64,000 nt of DNA, taken from the NCBI GenBank assembly GCA_016714225.1, contig JADJNS010000023.1, positions 124,001 to 188,000 on the forward strand, read 5' to 3'. This stretch comes from Archangiaceae bacterium (GTDB lineage: Bacteria > Myxococcota > Myxococcia > Myxococcales > Myxococcaceae). A program made the position numbers and the translations under genes. Each line of letters begins with the position of its first letter. Within the stretch, counting starts at the first letter, position 1. Shown here piece by piece: positions 9,683-17,622 of the stretch. The notes under the pieces are model-generated. The model did no database searches and was not told the origin of the DNA. It was given only the letters and a program-made list of their open reading frames with translations.

Positions 9683-9788
9683 GGAGTGCGCGAGGGACCG
9701 AGCAGCAGTCAGCGCCGGGCCCCTCTGCTTCTACGGGAGCGCGCGTCCGCCAGGCACGCCGCGCTCACCACGCCACTTCAGCGCGCGG
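9683..9788. repeat. Degenerate fourth copy of the palindromic repeat, joined to the pomX 3' end
   Basis: The left edge of the repeat (GGAGTGCGCGAGG, then AGCAGTCAGCGCCGGGCCCCTCTGCTTCT) is present, the palindromic middle is missing, and the closing motif CTTCAGCGCGCGG reappears at 9776-9788. That closing motif includes the pomX stop codon (complement of 9778-9780) and its last residues, so the array overlaps the gene. Any 3' processing or duplication that made the array involved this gene end. Confidence 0.7.
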
Positions 9789-10845
9789 CGGCCTGCGACA
9801 AGGCGCGGTGCACGGCCTGCAGTGCCTTGCGCGCCTCGAGCAGCTCGGCCCGCTCGCGGGTCAGCTCATTGACCTGCCGCGCCAGCGTCTCGCGCTCGGT
9901 GCGCAGCGCCTCGCAAGTCTTGCGCAGCGACTCGGTGGCCTCGGCCGCCTCTTCCAGCTCACCGGCCAGGCGCTCTTCCTCGCTCAGCGACTCGGCCAGG
10001 GCCAGGTCGCGCTTCGAAATCTCGGACTTGAGCTCGTCCTTCTCGCGCTCTTTCAGGTCGAGCGAGGCGCGGGTCTCTTGCAGCGCCAGCAGGCTCTCGT
10101 CGCGCTCGCCCTCGAGCGACTGCAGCTCGCGCTCGAGCTCGCCGAGCAGGCGGTTGCGCCCCTCCATCTCGGTGGCCAGCCGCTTGGCCTCGTCGACCCG
10201 CAGCCGCGCCTCTTCGGTGGCCCGCTCCGACTGGCGCCGCGCGCCCTCGAGGTCCTGCGTCAGGGCCAGGTTCACCGCGCGCACCTTGGTGAGCTCGGTC
10301 TGCAGCGCCGAGATGCGCTCGACCGCCAGCACGCCGGCCTCGGCCACCGTCTCGGGCAGCGGCTCGGGCTTGGGGTTCTCGCGCACCGCCTTGAGGCGCT
10401 CTTTGAGCCGCTCGCGGCGCGTCTCGGGCTGCTCGACCTCGACCGGCATCGGGGTGGTCTGCACCTCGACCACCGACGGGGGGGCCTCGGCGTGGGCGCG
10501 CACCTGCGCCACCTGCGCCACCGCCTGAACGTGAGCGTGAGCCTGCGGCGGCAGAGCCACCGCCACCACCGGGGTCGACACCACCGCCGCCGCCGCCGCC
10601 GGAGCCGCGGCCGCGATGGCCGCCTGCACCGCTTCGGCCGCAGTGGGCCGGGGCTCGACCAGCGCCTGGGCGCGCTCTCGCACCGCGCCCGCCAGCGAAG
10701 GCACCACCGGAGCCACCGGCTCGGCCGCCACCGCCGCGGCGATCGCCTCGACCGCGTCGGCCATCTCGGGCATCGACGACACCGCCGCCGTCAACCGAAC
10801 CCGGGGCCGCGCCCGAGACACATTGGCATCGAAAGCGTTCTTCAT
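9778..10845 (-). CDS. pomX: PomX-like division-site coiled-coil protein, PomZ-activating
   Basis: The 355-residue protein begins MKNAFDANVSRARPRVRL. In Myxococcus xanthus the PomX N-terminal peptide, with basic residues at positions 13 and 15, is the known activator of PomZ ATPase; here both positions are Arg. This conserved peptide decides the start: ATG 10845, not the GTG four codons earlier that would overlap pomZ. An Ala/Pro/Val-rich disordered stretch (about 20-150) precedes a long coiled coil (about 165-350), the family's usual layout, although it is somewhat shorter than the about 400 residues of M. xanthus. It is the third gene of pomY-pomZ-pomX, four bases after pomZ. With PomY and PomZ it forms the cluster that places FtsZ at midcell. 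Its stop lies inside repeat sequence. Confidence 0.88.
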   Translation of the reverse strand: MKNAFDANVSRARPRVRLTAAVSSMPEMADAVEAIAAAVAAEPVAPVVPSLAGAVRERAQALVEPRPTAAEAVQAAIAAAAPAAAAAVVSTPVVAVALPPQAHAHVQAVAQVAQVRAHAEAPPSVVEVQTTPMPVEVEQPETRRERLKERLKAVRENPKPEPLPETVAEAGVLAVERISALQTELTKVRAVNLALTQDLEGARRQSERATEEARLRVDEAKRLATEMEGRNRLLGELERELQSLEGERDESLLALQETRASLDLKEREKDELKSEISKRDLALAESLSEEERLAGELEEAAEATESLRKTCEALRTERETLARQVNELTRERAELLEARKALQAVHRALSQAAAR

Positions 10846-10849
10846 CGGT

Positions 10850-11641
10850 TCACCCAACCTTCGCGGCCTGAGGTGCCGCAGCGAGTCGTTTCTGCACTTC
10901 GTCGATGAGCCCCTGAATATCGAGCGCGCCCTTGCTGTAGCGGTCGGCGAGGAAGATGGGCTGCCCTTCGCTCGAGGCCTGCGCGAACTTGGTGCACTGA
11001 CGAATCACCTGCGGGAGCAGGTACTCGGGGTAGTGCTCTTTCAGCGCGGCCAGCGCTTCTTTCGCCAGCTTGTAGGTCTGGTTGAACGAGTTCACCACGA
11101 TGAACACGTTGTCGAGCACGTGGCCCAGGTCTTCCTCGAGCGACTGCACCGTCTCGAACAGCAGCTTGAGCCCGTGAAACGAGAGGAAGTCGGCGAGCAC
11201 CGGCACAATCAGGTCGTCCGACGCCATCAGGGCGTTGAGGTTGAGCAGCCCGAACGACGGCGGAGCGTCGAAGATGATGAAGTCGTAGTTCGCCTCGACG
11301 TCTTTGAGCGCGTTCTTCAGCTTGAACTCACGACCCGACATCGGCATCAGCGCCAGGTCGACCGTGCTCATGGTCAGGTTCGACGGCACGAAGTCGAGCT
11401 TCGCCATCTCGGCGTGCTGAATCACGTCTTTCAGCGGCACGCGCTTCACCAGCACCTCGAGCAGGGTCTTCTGAAAGTCTTCGCCCTCGTAGCCCAGGCA
11501 CTTGGTGGCGTGGCCCTGCGAGTCGAGGTCGACCACCAGCACCCGGTTGCCCATCTCGGCGAGGCGGTAGGCGTAGTTCGAAGAGAGCGACGTCTTGCCC
11601 GTGCCACCCTTGAAGTTGAGGAACAGTTGCTTGCGGGTCAT
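10850..11641 (-). CDS. pomZ: PomZ, ParA/MinD-type ATPase for division-site positioning
   Basis: The 263-residue protein carries a deviant Walker A motif KGGTGKTSLS (residues 11-20), Walker A' in VLVVDLDSQG and Walker B in FIIFDAPPS, the ParA/MinD signature. Its position between a HEAT-repeat/coiled-coil protein and a PomX-type coiled-coil protein identifies it as PomZ and not the chromosome-segregation ParA. PomZ dimers bind the nucleoid and move the PomX/PomY cluster to midcell in M. xanthus. ATG 11641 has a GAGGAGA ribosome-binding site and follows pomY by ten bases. Confidence 0.9.
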   Translation of the reverse strand: MTRKQLFLNFKGGTGKTSLSSNYAYRLAEMGNRVLVVDLDSQGHATKCLGYEGEDFQKTLLEVLVKRVPLKDVIQHAEMAKLDFVPSNLTMSTVDLALMPMSGREFKLKNALKDVEANYDFIIFDAPPSFGLLNLNALMASDDLIVPVLADFLSFHGLKLLFETVQSLEEDLGHVLDNVFIVVNSFNQTYKLAKEALAALKEHYPEYLLPQVIRQCTKFAQASSEGQPIFLADRYSKGALDIQGLIDEVQKRLAAAPQAAKVG

Positions 11642-11651
11642 ACGCTTCTCC

Positions 11652-13163
11652 TCAGGCCACGAAGAACTTCTGGCCGCGCTGCACGGCCTGGCCGCGCGCC
11701 TGCAGGGCCGCGCAGGCAGCGGTCACGACCGCTTGGGGTTGGTTGAAGGTGGTGCACAGCTCGCTCACGGTGCGGCCGCGAATCGCGGTGCGCAGCTCGA
11801 CCAATACCGGAGCGCACAGCGCCTCGGCCACACTCTCGACGGTCACCACGGCGATTCTCGAGGCGGGGGCCGCCACCGCCATGGCCGGCGCGGGCGCCCT
11901 GGCCGGTGCCGCGGGCGCCGCCGGCTTCGCGACGTAGAGCACCGGCCTCGAGGGCGCGTGCTGCAGCTTGCGAACCTCGCGCCGCCGGTTCGCCTCGTCG
12001 AGCTCGACCATCGGCACCACGTCGCGGCCGAGCAGCCGCGACAGGCTCTGCGCGGCGGCCTTGCGCACCTTCAGCTCGCGGTCGCGCATCGCGGCGAGCA
12101 GCAGCGGGCGGGCCGGCTCTGCCGCCGAGGCGCCGAGCACCAGCGCGGCCAGGGCCCGAACCTCGGGCTCGCTGTCGGCGATGGCCTGTCGCCCGAGCTC
12201 GAGGGCGGCGGCTCCGGTGAGGGTCAGCGCGAGCAGCGAGGCGCGGCGGCGCACCGCGCGGTCGGGGTCTTTCACCGCGGCGGCCAGGTGGGGCCCGCCG
12301 CGCGAGGGGTCGAGGTGGAGCAGCGCCTTGAGCGCCGCGATGCGCACCTCGGGCGAGGCCGCGGTGAGCAGGGGCGACACCACCGCCACGCCTTCGTGCC
12401 TGGCGAAGCAGGCGAACGCCTGCAGCAGCGCCACCAGCACCTGCGGGTCGGTCTCGGAGTGCAGCGCGGTGGCCAGCGCCGGAGCGGCCGCCGGCTGCCC
12501 CAGCGCCTTCAGCCGCTCGGCCGCGCGCACCCGGGCCGCCGCGTCGGGCGCCGACAGCTCGCGCACCGAGAAGCCGAACAGGGTCTCTTCGGTGTGGCCC
12601 GCTCCCGAGAGGGAGAGCGACGGCACCAGGAAGCGGCCCTCGGCCCTGAGCGCATTGGCCAGCGTGGTGAGCTCTGACGGGCGCGGCGCCGCGGGCGCTT
12701 CGGCCGGCGCAGCGGCGGGCGCGAAGACCGCGGCCGGCACCGGCACCGGAGCGGCCACCAGCCCCGCCTTCGCGGCGGCGCGGCGCTCGATGACCTCGCC
12801 GCGCAGCTCGCTGATGAACGACGCCAGGTCGTAGGCGTCGGCGTCGACCTCTTGCCCCACCCCGTGAATGCGCGAGGCCTCGAGCATCTTGCCGATCAGC
12901 TCGGCGCGCTCGCGACGCAGCGCCTCGGTGGCGCGCGCCGCCTCGTCGGCGAGGGCGTGGCTGCGGGTCGAGCGCACCTCGAGCTCGGCCACCACCCGGC
13001 GCAGCTCGATTTCGCGCTGCGCGGCCGAGGCCAGGTCGTTGCGCAGCCGGTCACCTTCGGCGCGGGCCGCGTTCAAGTCGTTCTGCAGCTGCTCACTGCG
13101 CGCTTCGAAGTAGACGATTTTCTCGAGTGCGCTCTTGAGCAGGGCTTCAGGACGTTCGTCCAC
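11652..13163 (-). CDS. pomY: PomY-like coiled-coil / HEAT-repeat protein
   Basis: GTG 13163 (giving VDERPEALLKSALEK) is preferred because AAGGG lies just upstream; a TTG at 13178 would add five residues but has no such site. The 503-residue protein has an N-terminal coiled coil (about 1-95), an Ala/Pro-rich linker, about five HEAT-like repeats (about 200-400, for example DAAARVRAAERLKALG, SPEVRIAALKALLHLD, EPEVRALAALVLG) and a Pro/Ala-rich linker with a small C-terminal domain. In M. xanthus PomY has coiled-coil, HEAT and disordered regions and forms condensates on PomX that bind FtsZ. This copy is shorter than the 682 residues I recall for M. xanthus PomY, mainly in disordered parts. Confidence 0.85.
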   Translation of the reverse strand: MDERPEALLKSALEKIVYFEARSEQLQNDLNAARAEGDRLRNDLASAAQREIELRRVVAELEVRSTRSHALADEAARATEALRRERAELIGKMLEASRIHGVGQEVDADAYDLASFISELRGEVIERRAAAKAGLVAAPVPVPAAVFAPAAAPAEAPAAPRPSELTTLANALRAEGRFLVPSLSLSGAGHTEETLFGFSVRELSAPDAAARVRAAERLKALGQPAAAPALATALHSETDPQVLVALLQAFACFARHEGVAVVSPLLTAASPEVRIAALKALLHLDPSRGGPHLAAAVKDPDRAVRRRASLLALTLTGAAALELGRQAIADSEPEVRALAALVLGASAAEPARPLLLAAMRDRELKVRKAAAQSLSRLLGRDVVPMVELDEANRRREVRKLQHAPSRPVLYVAKPAAPAAPARAPAPAMAVAAPASRIAVVTVESVAEALCAPVLVELRTAIRGRTVSELCTTFNQPQAVVTAACAALQARGQAVQRGQKFFVA

Positions 13164-13174
13164 GGGCCCTTCAT

Positions 13175-13203
13175 ACAAGCCGCTACAGGCTTGTCTCTTT
13201 TTT
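13175..13203. other. Hairpin with T-run at the pomY 5' end
   Basis: ACAAGCC and GGCTTGT form a 7-bp stem around a six-base loop (13175-13194), followed on the + strand by CTCTTTTTT. It looks like a rho-independent terminator for + strand transcripts, but no + gene lies upstream of it. It could stop antisense transcription into the next region or shape the pomY leader. Confidence 0.5.
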
Positions 13204-13294
13204 GACCGTCGATTTTTCCCCGGCTACCTTGCCGCGTGCGGCCCGTGGGTCGCACCTCGACGAAGGTGGGGCGAACTGCCACACCTGTCGCGCT

Positions 13295-13912
13295 TCAGTC
13301 GGGCTCGAGCAGGTGGGGCAGGCCCAGCGCGGCGAGCTGAGCGGGCACCTGGGCTGCGTCTTTGAACACGTGGGCGTGCAGCCCGGCGCGGCGGGCCCCC
13401 TCGACGTAGGCCTCGACGTCGTCGAAGAAGACCGCGCGGTGCGCCGGCACCCGCGCCAGCTCGAGCGCGCGGGCGTAGATGGCGGGCTCGGGCTTGATGA
13501 GGCCCACGTCGCAGCTCAACACCAGGCCGTCGAAGCGCTCGAGCACCGGCAAGAGCGGGCGCGGGTAGGCCACGTGCAGGTCGTGGGTGTTGGAGAGCAG
13601 CACCAGCCGGGCCTTGCCCACCAGGCGCTCGAGGTGGCGCACCATGGGTGGGTTGAGCGCGAAGTGACAGCTCCACGCGCGCACGAAGGCGTCGGGCTCG
13701 GGCGCGTGGCCCAGGACCTCAGCGAGCGCGAGCCTCAGGGCATCGCCCTGAAGCTGGCCGCGGTTGGCGCGCTCCCAGGTGCCGGTGCCCTCGAGCCGCT
13801 CGCGCAGGCGCTCGGGCGTGGTGCGGTAGAGCGCGGCGAGCTCGCTGAACAGCTTCACGTTGTCGTGAAACGCGAGCACGTTGCCGAGGTCGACGATGAC
13901 CGCCTCAATCAT
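13295..13912 (-). CDS. HAD-superfamily phosphatase, subfamily IA (YihX-like)
   Basis: ATG 13912 (MIEAVIVDLGNVLAF) is used because its ATGA overlap with the upstream PLD gene is a typical coupling. All four HAD motifs are visible in 205 residues: VDLGNVLAF (motif I in the DxGNVL form typical of the IA variant 3 group), LLSNTHD (motif II), LIKPEPAIY (motif III Lys) and FFDDVEAYVEGARRAG (motif IV). The helical cap between motifs I and II fits this subgroup. E. coli YihX dephosphorylates glucose-1-phosphate, but the substrate here is unknown. Confidence 0.85.
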   Translation of the reverse strand: MIEAVIVDLGNVLAFHDNVKLFSELAALYRTTPERLRERLEGTGTWERANRGQLQGDALRLALAEVLGHAPEPDAFVRAWSCHFALNPPMVRHLERLVGKARLVLLSNTHDLHVAYPRPLLPVLERFDGLVLSCDVGLIKPEPAIYARALELARVPAHRAVFFDDVEAYVEGARRAGLHAHVFKDAAQVPAQLAALGLPHLLEPD

Positions 13913-14481
13913 CGCCCGAGTCTCCGCGAGCGGCCCAGCACCACGTCGCTGCCGCGGCGCGCGGGGCCGGTGCCGATGGGGTCGGGGCACTTCGCGTACA
14001 GCTTGCAGCTCTTACAGGGCTTGCCCTCCCACACCCGGTCGTAGAGCGCCGCCACCTGGTCGATGGTCTCGAAGTCTTCGGTCACCATGCCCAGCTCGAA
14101 GTTGCGGTTGTCGGCGCCCTTGGCGCCCAGCCCTGCCCCGGTGAGGTTGGCGCTGCCGATGTAGAGCCACGCGCCGTCGACCAGCACGCACTTGAAGTGC
14201 ACCCGGGGGCAGATTTTCAGCGTCATGCGCCTGGCCAGCAGCGCCTTCTTGTCGAACGCCTCACGAAAGGGCCGGCTGGGCAGCTCGGCGTGCAGCAGCC
14301 GCACTTCGACGCCGCGCGCGGTGAGCTGGGAGAACAGCTCGACCACCGGCCGAAAGCGCTTGGGGCCGGTCTCGATCATCATCGCCTTCACGTTGGCGGT
14401 CGATATCCACACCGACTCGCGCGCGTTGGCCATGCGCTCTTGAACCACCACGCGATAGAGGTCGAGACCTTCGAGCAGCAC
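13909..14481 (-). CDS. Phospholipase D-like protein with one HKD motif
   Basis: The 190-residue protein has one PLD motif, HFKCVLVDG followed by LYIGSANLTGAG (about residues 94-118), preceded by an ARESVWISTANVKAMM strand like those of PLD nucleases. Only one HKD motif is present, as in Nuc-type PLDs, which pair two subunits to make one site. The C-terminus has an unusual cluster CKSCKLYAKC that could bind a metal. GTG 14481 is the only start giving the complete N-terminal strand. It lies face to face with the B3/4 gene (about 30 bases away) and is coupled to the HAD gene downstream. Confidence 0.75.
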   Translation of the reverse strand: MLLEGLDLYRVVVQERMANARESVWISTANVKAMMIETGPKRFRPVVELFSQLTARGVEVRLLHAELPSRPFREAFDKKALLARRMTLKICPRVHFKCVLVDGAWLYIGSANLTGAGLGAKGADNRNFELGMVTEDFETIDQVAALYDRVWEGKPCKSCKLYAKCPDPIGTGPARRGSDVVLGRSRRLGR

Positions 14482-14510
14482 CGCGGCGATTGTGGCACAA
14501 GGCGCTCAAC

Positions 14511-15116
14511 GTGCTCGCTTTCGACCCGCACCCGCTGCTCGACGCCGCCGCCTTCACCACCACGTTTTCCAGGCCGCTCTCCGAGCTGCAGCCGATGGCG
14601 AAGGTCGAGTCGGCGCCGCTGGCGAGCGACGACGCGGTGCGCGGAGCGGTGCGCGACCTGCTGCGCCACGGCGGCTACAAGCCGACCGGCCGCGGCAAGC
14701 CGGCCAGCGAGTACCTGATTCGCGCGGTGGCCGAAGGGGCCCTCGCCAGCATCAACCCCGCGGTCGACGCCTGCAACGTGGTGTCGCTGCACAGCGGCCT
14801 GCCGATCAGCGTGGTCGACCTCGAGCTGGCGAAGCCTCCCTTTCGCGTGGCGCTCGCGCCGGCCGGCACCCAGTACGTGTTCAACGCCGCGGGTCAGACC
14901 ATCGACGTCGAGGGGCTGCTGTGCCTGTTCGACGCCGACGGTGCCTGCGCCAACGCGGTGAAAGACTCGCAGCGCACCAAGACCCGCCCGCAGACCACGC
15001 GCACCTTCAGCATCATCTGGGGCACCCAGGCCCTGCCAGGCCGCACCGCCCGGGCGCTCGCCTGGTACCGCGAGCTCTTGGCCGCGATGGGCGCCACCAC
15101 CGAAGCGGTACCGTGA
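14511..15116 (+). CDS. B3/4 domain protein (PheT-like tRNA-editing domain)
   Basis: The protein consists mainly of a B3/B4 domain, as in the beta subunit of phenylalanyl-tRNA synthetase and in stand-alone editing-type proteins: PASEYLIRAVAEG, INPAVDACNVVSLHSGLPI and the closing SQRTKTRPQTTRTFSIIWG are characteristic. Stand-alone members are thought to act on mischarged tRNA or free amino-acid derivatives. GTG 14511 is preferred because AAGG lies 8 bases upstream; TTG 14490 would add seven residues. The gene is divergent from the PLD-like gene. Confidence 0.82.
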   Translation: MLAFDPHPLLDAAAFTTTFSRPLSELQPMAKVESAPLASDDAVRGAVRDLLRHGGYKPTGRGKPASEYLIRAVAEGALASINPAVDACNVVSLHSGLPISVVDLELAKPPFRVALAPAGTQYVFNAAGQTIDVEGLLCLFDADGACANAVKDSQRTKTRPQTTRTFSIIWGTQALPGRTARALAWYRELLAAMGATTEAVP

Positions 15117-15187
15117 ATCGGCGGGGCGTCTCTACGGGCCCTTGCGCTCGCGACGTGCCCCCGGTGTTGTGAGAGATTGAGGAGAAC

Positions 15188-16030
15188 ATGGGGAAAGACA
15201 TTCACATCGGCAAGGTGCATCACCACGGTGGTCACGGGCACAAGGCCGACGGCAAGCCGGCGCGCTTTCACACCTCGTCGTCGCCCATCAACACGTCGGT
15301 GAGCGAAGCCAGCGACGTGGTGGCGCTCCCCGGTGGGCTGCTGGGCATCGTCAGCGACACCAAGAAGAAGCTGTACGTGGTCGACGAGCGCGGTCGCGAG
15401 CAGGTGCTCGACCTCGAGAAGCTCAAGGGCAAAGACAGCCAGCTCGAGGGCGTGGCCTACGACCCCGAGAAAGAGCACCTCTTCGTCTCGCGCGAAGAAG
15501 ACCGCGCCATCGTTCGCTACGACTGGGACCCCGACAAAGGCGAGCCCAAGTACGACACGAAGCTCGAGATCGACCTGGGCAGCACCAAGGGTGAGCAGAA
15601 CAAGGGCATCGAGGGCCTCGCCTACCTCTCCGACCGCGCGTCTCCGACCGGCAGGCCCCAGCTGCTCGCCGCGAAAGAGGGCAAGCCGCGCGAGCTGCTG
15701 ATGTTCGACGCCAGCGGCAGAGGCGAGCCGCTCGAGGTCGACCTCGACAAAGCAGTGAAAGACGTCTTGAAAGACTTCTCCGGCATGGCGGTGGACCCCA
15801 AGTCGGGCCACCTGTTCTTGTCGAGCGACGCCTCGTCGGTGGTGGCGCAGGTGCGGCTGGTGCGCGACGGCAAGAAGGTGCGCGGCAAGCTGGTGCAGGC
15901 GATTCCCATCGAGAACGAGAAGAAAAAGCCGCTCGGCCGCATCGAGGGCCTCGCCTTCAACAAGAAGGGCGACCTCTACGTGCTCACCGAGAACGACGGC
16001 AAGCTCCACGAGCTCGAGCGCAAGGGCTGA
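15188..16030 (+). CDS. SdiA-regulated-like beta-propeller protein
   Basis: The 280-residue protein starts at ATG 15188, which has GGAG at 15181-15184 just upstream. After a His-rich N-terminus (HIGKVHHHGGHGHK) it shows repeated propeller blades, for example LEGVAYDPEKEHLFVSREE, FSGMAVDPKSGHLFLSSD and IEGLAFNKKGDLYVLTEN. This pattern matches the SdiA-regulated / esterase-like propeller family. There is no signal peptide, so the protein is probably cytoplasmic. The His-rich start could bind metal. Function is not known. Confidence 0.75.
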   Translation: MGKDIHIGKVHHHGGHGHKADGKPARFHTSSSPINTSVSEASDVVALPGGLLGIVSDTKKKLYVVDERGREQVLDLEKLKGKDSQLEGVAYDPEKEHLFVSREEDRAIVRYDWDPDKGEPKYDTKLEIDLGSTKGEQNKGIEGLAYLSDRASPTGRPQLLAAKEGKPRELLMFDASGRGEPLEVDLDKAVKDVLKDFSGMAVDPKSGHLFLSSDASSVVAQVRLVRDGKKVRGKLVQAIPIENEKKKPLGRIEGLAFNKKGDLYVLTENDGKLHELERKG

Positions 16031-16040
16031 GGTCGCGCGA

Positions 16041-16210
16041 GACCGGTCAGGGTGAGCCACGTCGAACCCTGCTGTCGCTCGCCGAAGGCTGTGCGGCAGC
16101 GACTCCATCGTATCGGGCACGTGCCGCGGTGCTGCTTGAGGCCGGGAGTATGCAGCGCTGCGCGTTCCACCTGCGACTGCAGGGTTCGACATGGCTCACC
16201 CTGCTCGGTC
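16041..16210. repeat. Dispersed ~170-bp repeat, copy A (with terminal inverted repeats)
   Basis: The ends at 16041-16071 and 16180-16210 match as inverted repeats at about 28 of 31 positions, like a small non-autonomous element. The inner part in reverse orientation contains CAAGCAGCA, ATACGATGGAGT and GCGACAGCAGGGTTCGAC, which recur in copies at 34741 and 51118. It lies between the convergent ends of the propeller and TetR genes. Confidence 0.82.
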
Positions 16211-16226
16211 TCGCTCTTCTCCGGGC

Positions 16227-16886
16227 TCAGCCGGGCCGCACGTAGCGCAGCAGCAGCTCTGACATCTCATCGAGAAAGCGCGGGTCTTTGAGCAGCTCGG
16301 GGCGGCTCAACGTCGCCTCGTGGCACAGGCCCTCGACGGTCTTCACCACCATGAACGCGGTGAGGTCGGGGTCGAGCGGGCGCAGCTTGGGCCCGTGAAT
16401 CTCGAGAATTGCCTTCACCAGCGCCACGCCGGTGTCGCGCAGCACGGTGGGCGGCTTGCCCAGGCGCGGAGCCACCTCGTACAGCACGCTGTCGAGCGCC
16501 GGGTTCACCGCGTGCGCGCGCAGCATCGCCTCGCACAGCCGGGGCACCAGCTCGTCGAGCGGCAGCCCCAGCATCGCCGGGTCGGGCTTGAGCGCCTCGA
16601 GCATCTCGGCCTGGTGCCGCTCGACCAGCGCGGCCACCAGCGCCTCTTTGCCGGGAAAATATTGGTACAGCGAGCCCACGCTCACCCCGGCCACCTCGGC
16701 CACCCGGTTGGTGGTGGTGCCTTCGTAGCCGTGCTTGACCAGAATGCGAGCAGTCGCTCGCAATATGGCGTCGACCGTGTCGCGGCTGCGCGCCTGATGC
16801 GGCGATTTTCGAGGAGAAATTCGCTGCGTCGCGCGGCGAGAGCCGGTCTTCTTCAATGCGAGTACCAAATGCGAGCCTCTACTCAC
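16227..16886 (-). CDS. TetR-family transcriptional regulator
   Basis: The helix-turn-helix domain is clear: DTVDAILRATARILVKHGY, then TTTNRVAEVAGVSVGSLYQYF and PGKEALVAALVERH. The ligand domain (about 90-219) is typical of the TetR_C group with RPG at the end. The start is uncertain. GTG 16886 is in frame but a perfect TATAAT lies immediately before it, so transcription from that box would miss it and TTG 16868 or TTG 16856 would be used. It is divergent from the Coq4-like gene and probably controls it and/or itself. Confidence 0.88.
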   Translation of the reverse strand: MSRGSHLVLALKKTGSRRATQRISPRKSPHQARSRDTVDAILRATARILVKHGYEGTTTNRVAEVAGVSVGSLYQYFPGKEALVAALVERHQAEMLEALKPDPAMLGLPLDELVPRLCEAMLRAHAVNPALDSVLYEVAPRLGKPPTVLRDTGVALVKAILEIHGPKLRPLDPDLTAFMVVKTVEGLCHEATLSRPELLKDPRFLDEMSELLLRYVRPG

Positions 16887-16915
16887 ATTATAGCGCCCAT
16901 GAACCCAATCTCCAA
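16857..16915 (-). promoter_or_regulatory. Promoter and possible operator between tetR and Coq4-like gene
   Basis: On the minus strand TATAAT (16892-16887) lies 17 bases after TTGGAG (16915-16910), a fair sigma-70-type pair; the -35 box lies inside the Coq4-like gene. Just downstream are two direct CTCGCATT copies and an inverted GAGTA-15-TACTC pair (about 16862-16885) that could be the TetR operator. Confidence 0.5.
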
Positions 16916-17579
16916 AGCCATCGTGTCGTGGAAGTTGCTCTGGGCAGCCATCAAGGTGGTCCGCGACCCCACCAAGCTGAACGAGGTCTTCGACATCGTC
17001 GACGCGCTGTTCGAGAGCCAGCGGCCGATGATTGAAGCGATGGTGGTCGACGTGCGGAAGCACGAGCAGGGCCGGCGGGCGTTCGCGCTGCGCCCGCGGG
17101 TGGGCGACGTGCGGCTCGAGCGGCTGGGCGCGATGCCCGAGGGCTCGCTGGGGCGCGCGTTCTTCACCTTCTTGAGCGAGCGCCACCTCGACCCGGCGTC
17201 GCTGCCGGTGCGCACCGCGACCGACGACGCGTCGTACCTGAACGCCCACCTCTACGAGACCCACGACCTGTGGCACGTGGTGACCGGCTTCGAGACCGAC
17301 GTGGCCGGAGAGCTGGGCCTGCAGGCGTTCTACGCCGCGCAGGTGACGGGCAAGCTGCCGGTGGTGCTGCTCACCATCGGGCTCTTGAACACGTTCTTGT
17401 ACGCCCACGACGACCGCGACCGCCGCCTCGAGGCCATCGCCCGCGGCTGGAGGCTGGGCAAGGCCGTGAACCCGCTCACCGGCTACGACTGGGGCGCGAG
17501 CTTCGAGCGCCCGCTCGCACAGGTGAAAGAAGAGCTGGGCCTCAACCCGGCGGCGTCAGCGCGCGCGCTCGCGGCGTGA
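16899..17579 (+). CDS. Coq4-like protein
   Basis: The 226-residue protein contains HDLWHVVTGF followed at the right distance by DVAGE, the HDxxH-x11-E metal motif of Coq4, and conserved LQAFYAAQ. Coq4 takes part in ubiquinone biosynthesis in eukaryotes; bacterial homologues are often less specialised, and this organism group mainly uses menaquinone, so a direct ubiquinone role is doubtful. ATG 16899 is the first start, very near the divergent tetR. The neighbouring TetR suggests that expression is inducible. Confidence 0.82.
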   Translation: MNPISKAIVSWKLLWAAIKVVRDPTKLNEVFDIVDALFESQRPMIEAMVVDVRKHEQGRRAFALRPRVGDVRLERLGAMPEGSLGRAFFTFLSERHLDPASLPVRTATDDASYLNAHLYETHDLWHVVTGFETDVAGELGLQAFYAAQVTGKLPVVLLTIGLLNTFLYAHDDRDRRLEAIARGWRLGKAVNPLTGYDWGASFERPLAQVKEELGLNPAASARALAA

Positions 17580-17598
17580 CGAGCCACCACCGATCCTC

Positions 17599-17622
17599 GT
17601 GAACGTGAACGTGAACGTGAAC
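17599..17622. repeat. Four tandem GTGAAC hexamers
   Basis: The hexamer GTGAAC is repeated four times between convergent genes. CTCGTGA before it and TCACGAG after it (17642-17648) could pair and present the array in a loop. The same GTGAACGTGAAC motif forms the first codons of the gene ending at 29025. Confidence 0.7.

Noticed and set aside
10850..11641. Chromosome-partitioning ParA with parS sites nearby
   Set aside because: The neighbours are PomX- and PomY-type proteins, there is no ParB gene and no parS-type TGTTTCACGTGAAACA site was seen.
14894..16192. Coding function for the shared peptide encoded within the dispersed repeat copies
   Set aside because: A similar translated segment (RRATAGFDVAHPDR) occurs in all three copies but in frames that run into unrelated genes, so it reflects DNA repeat identity.
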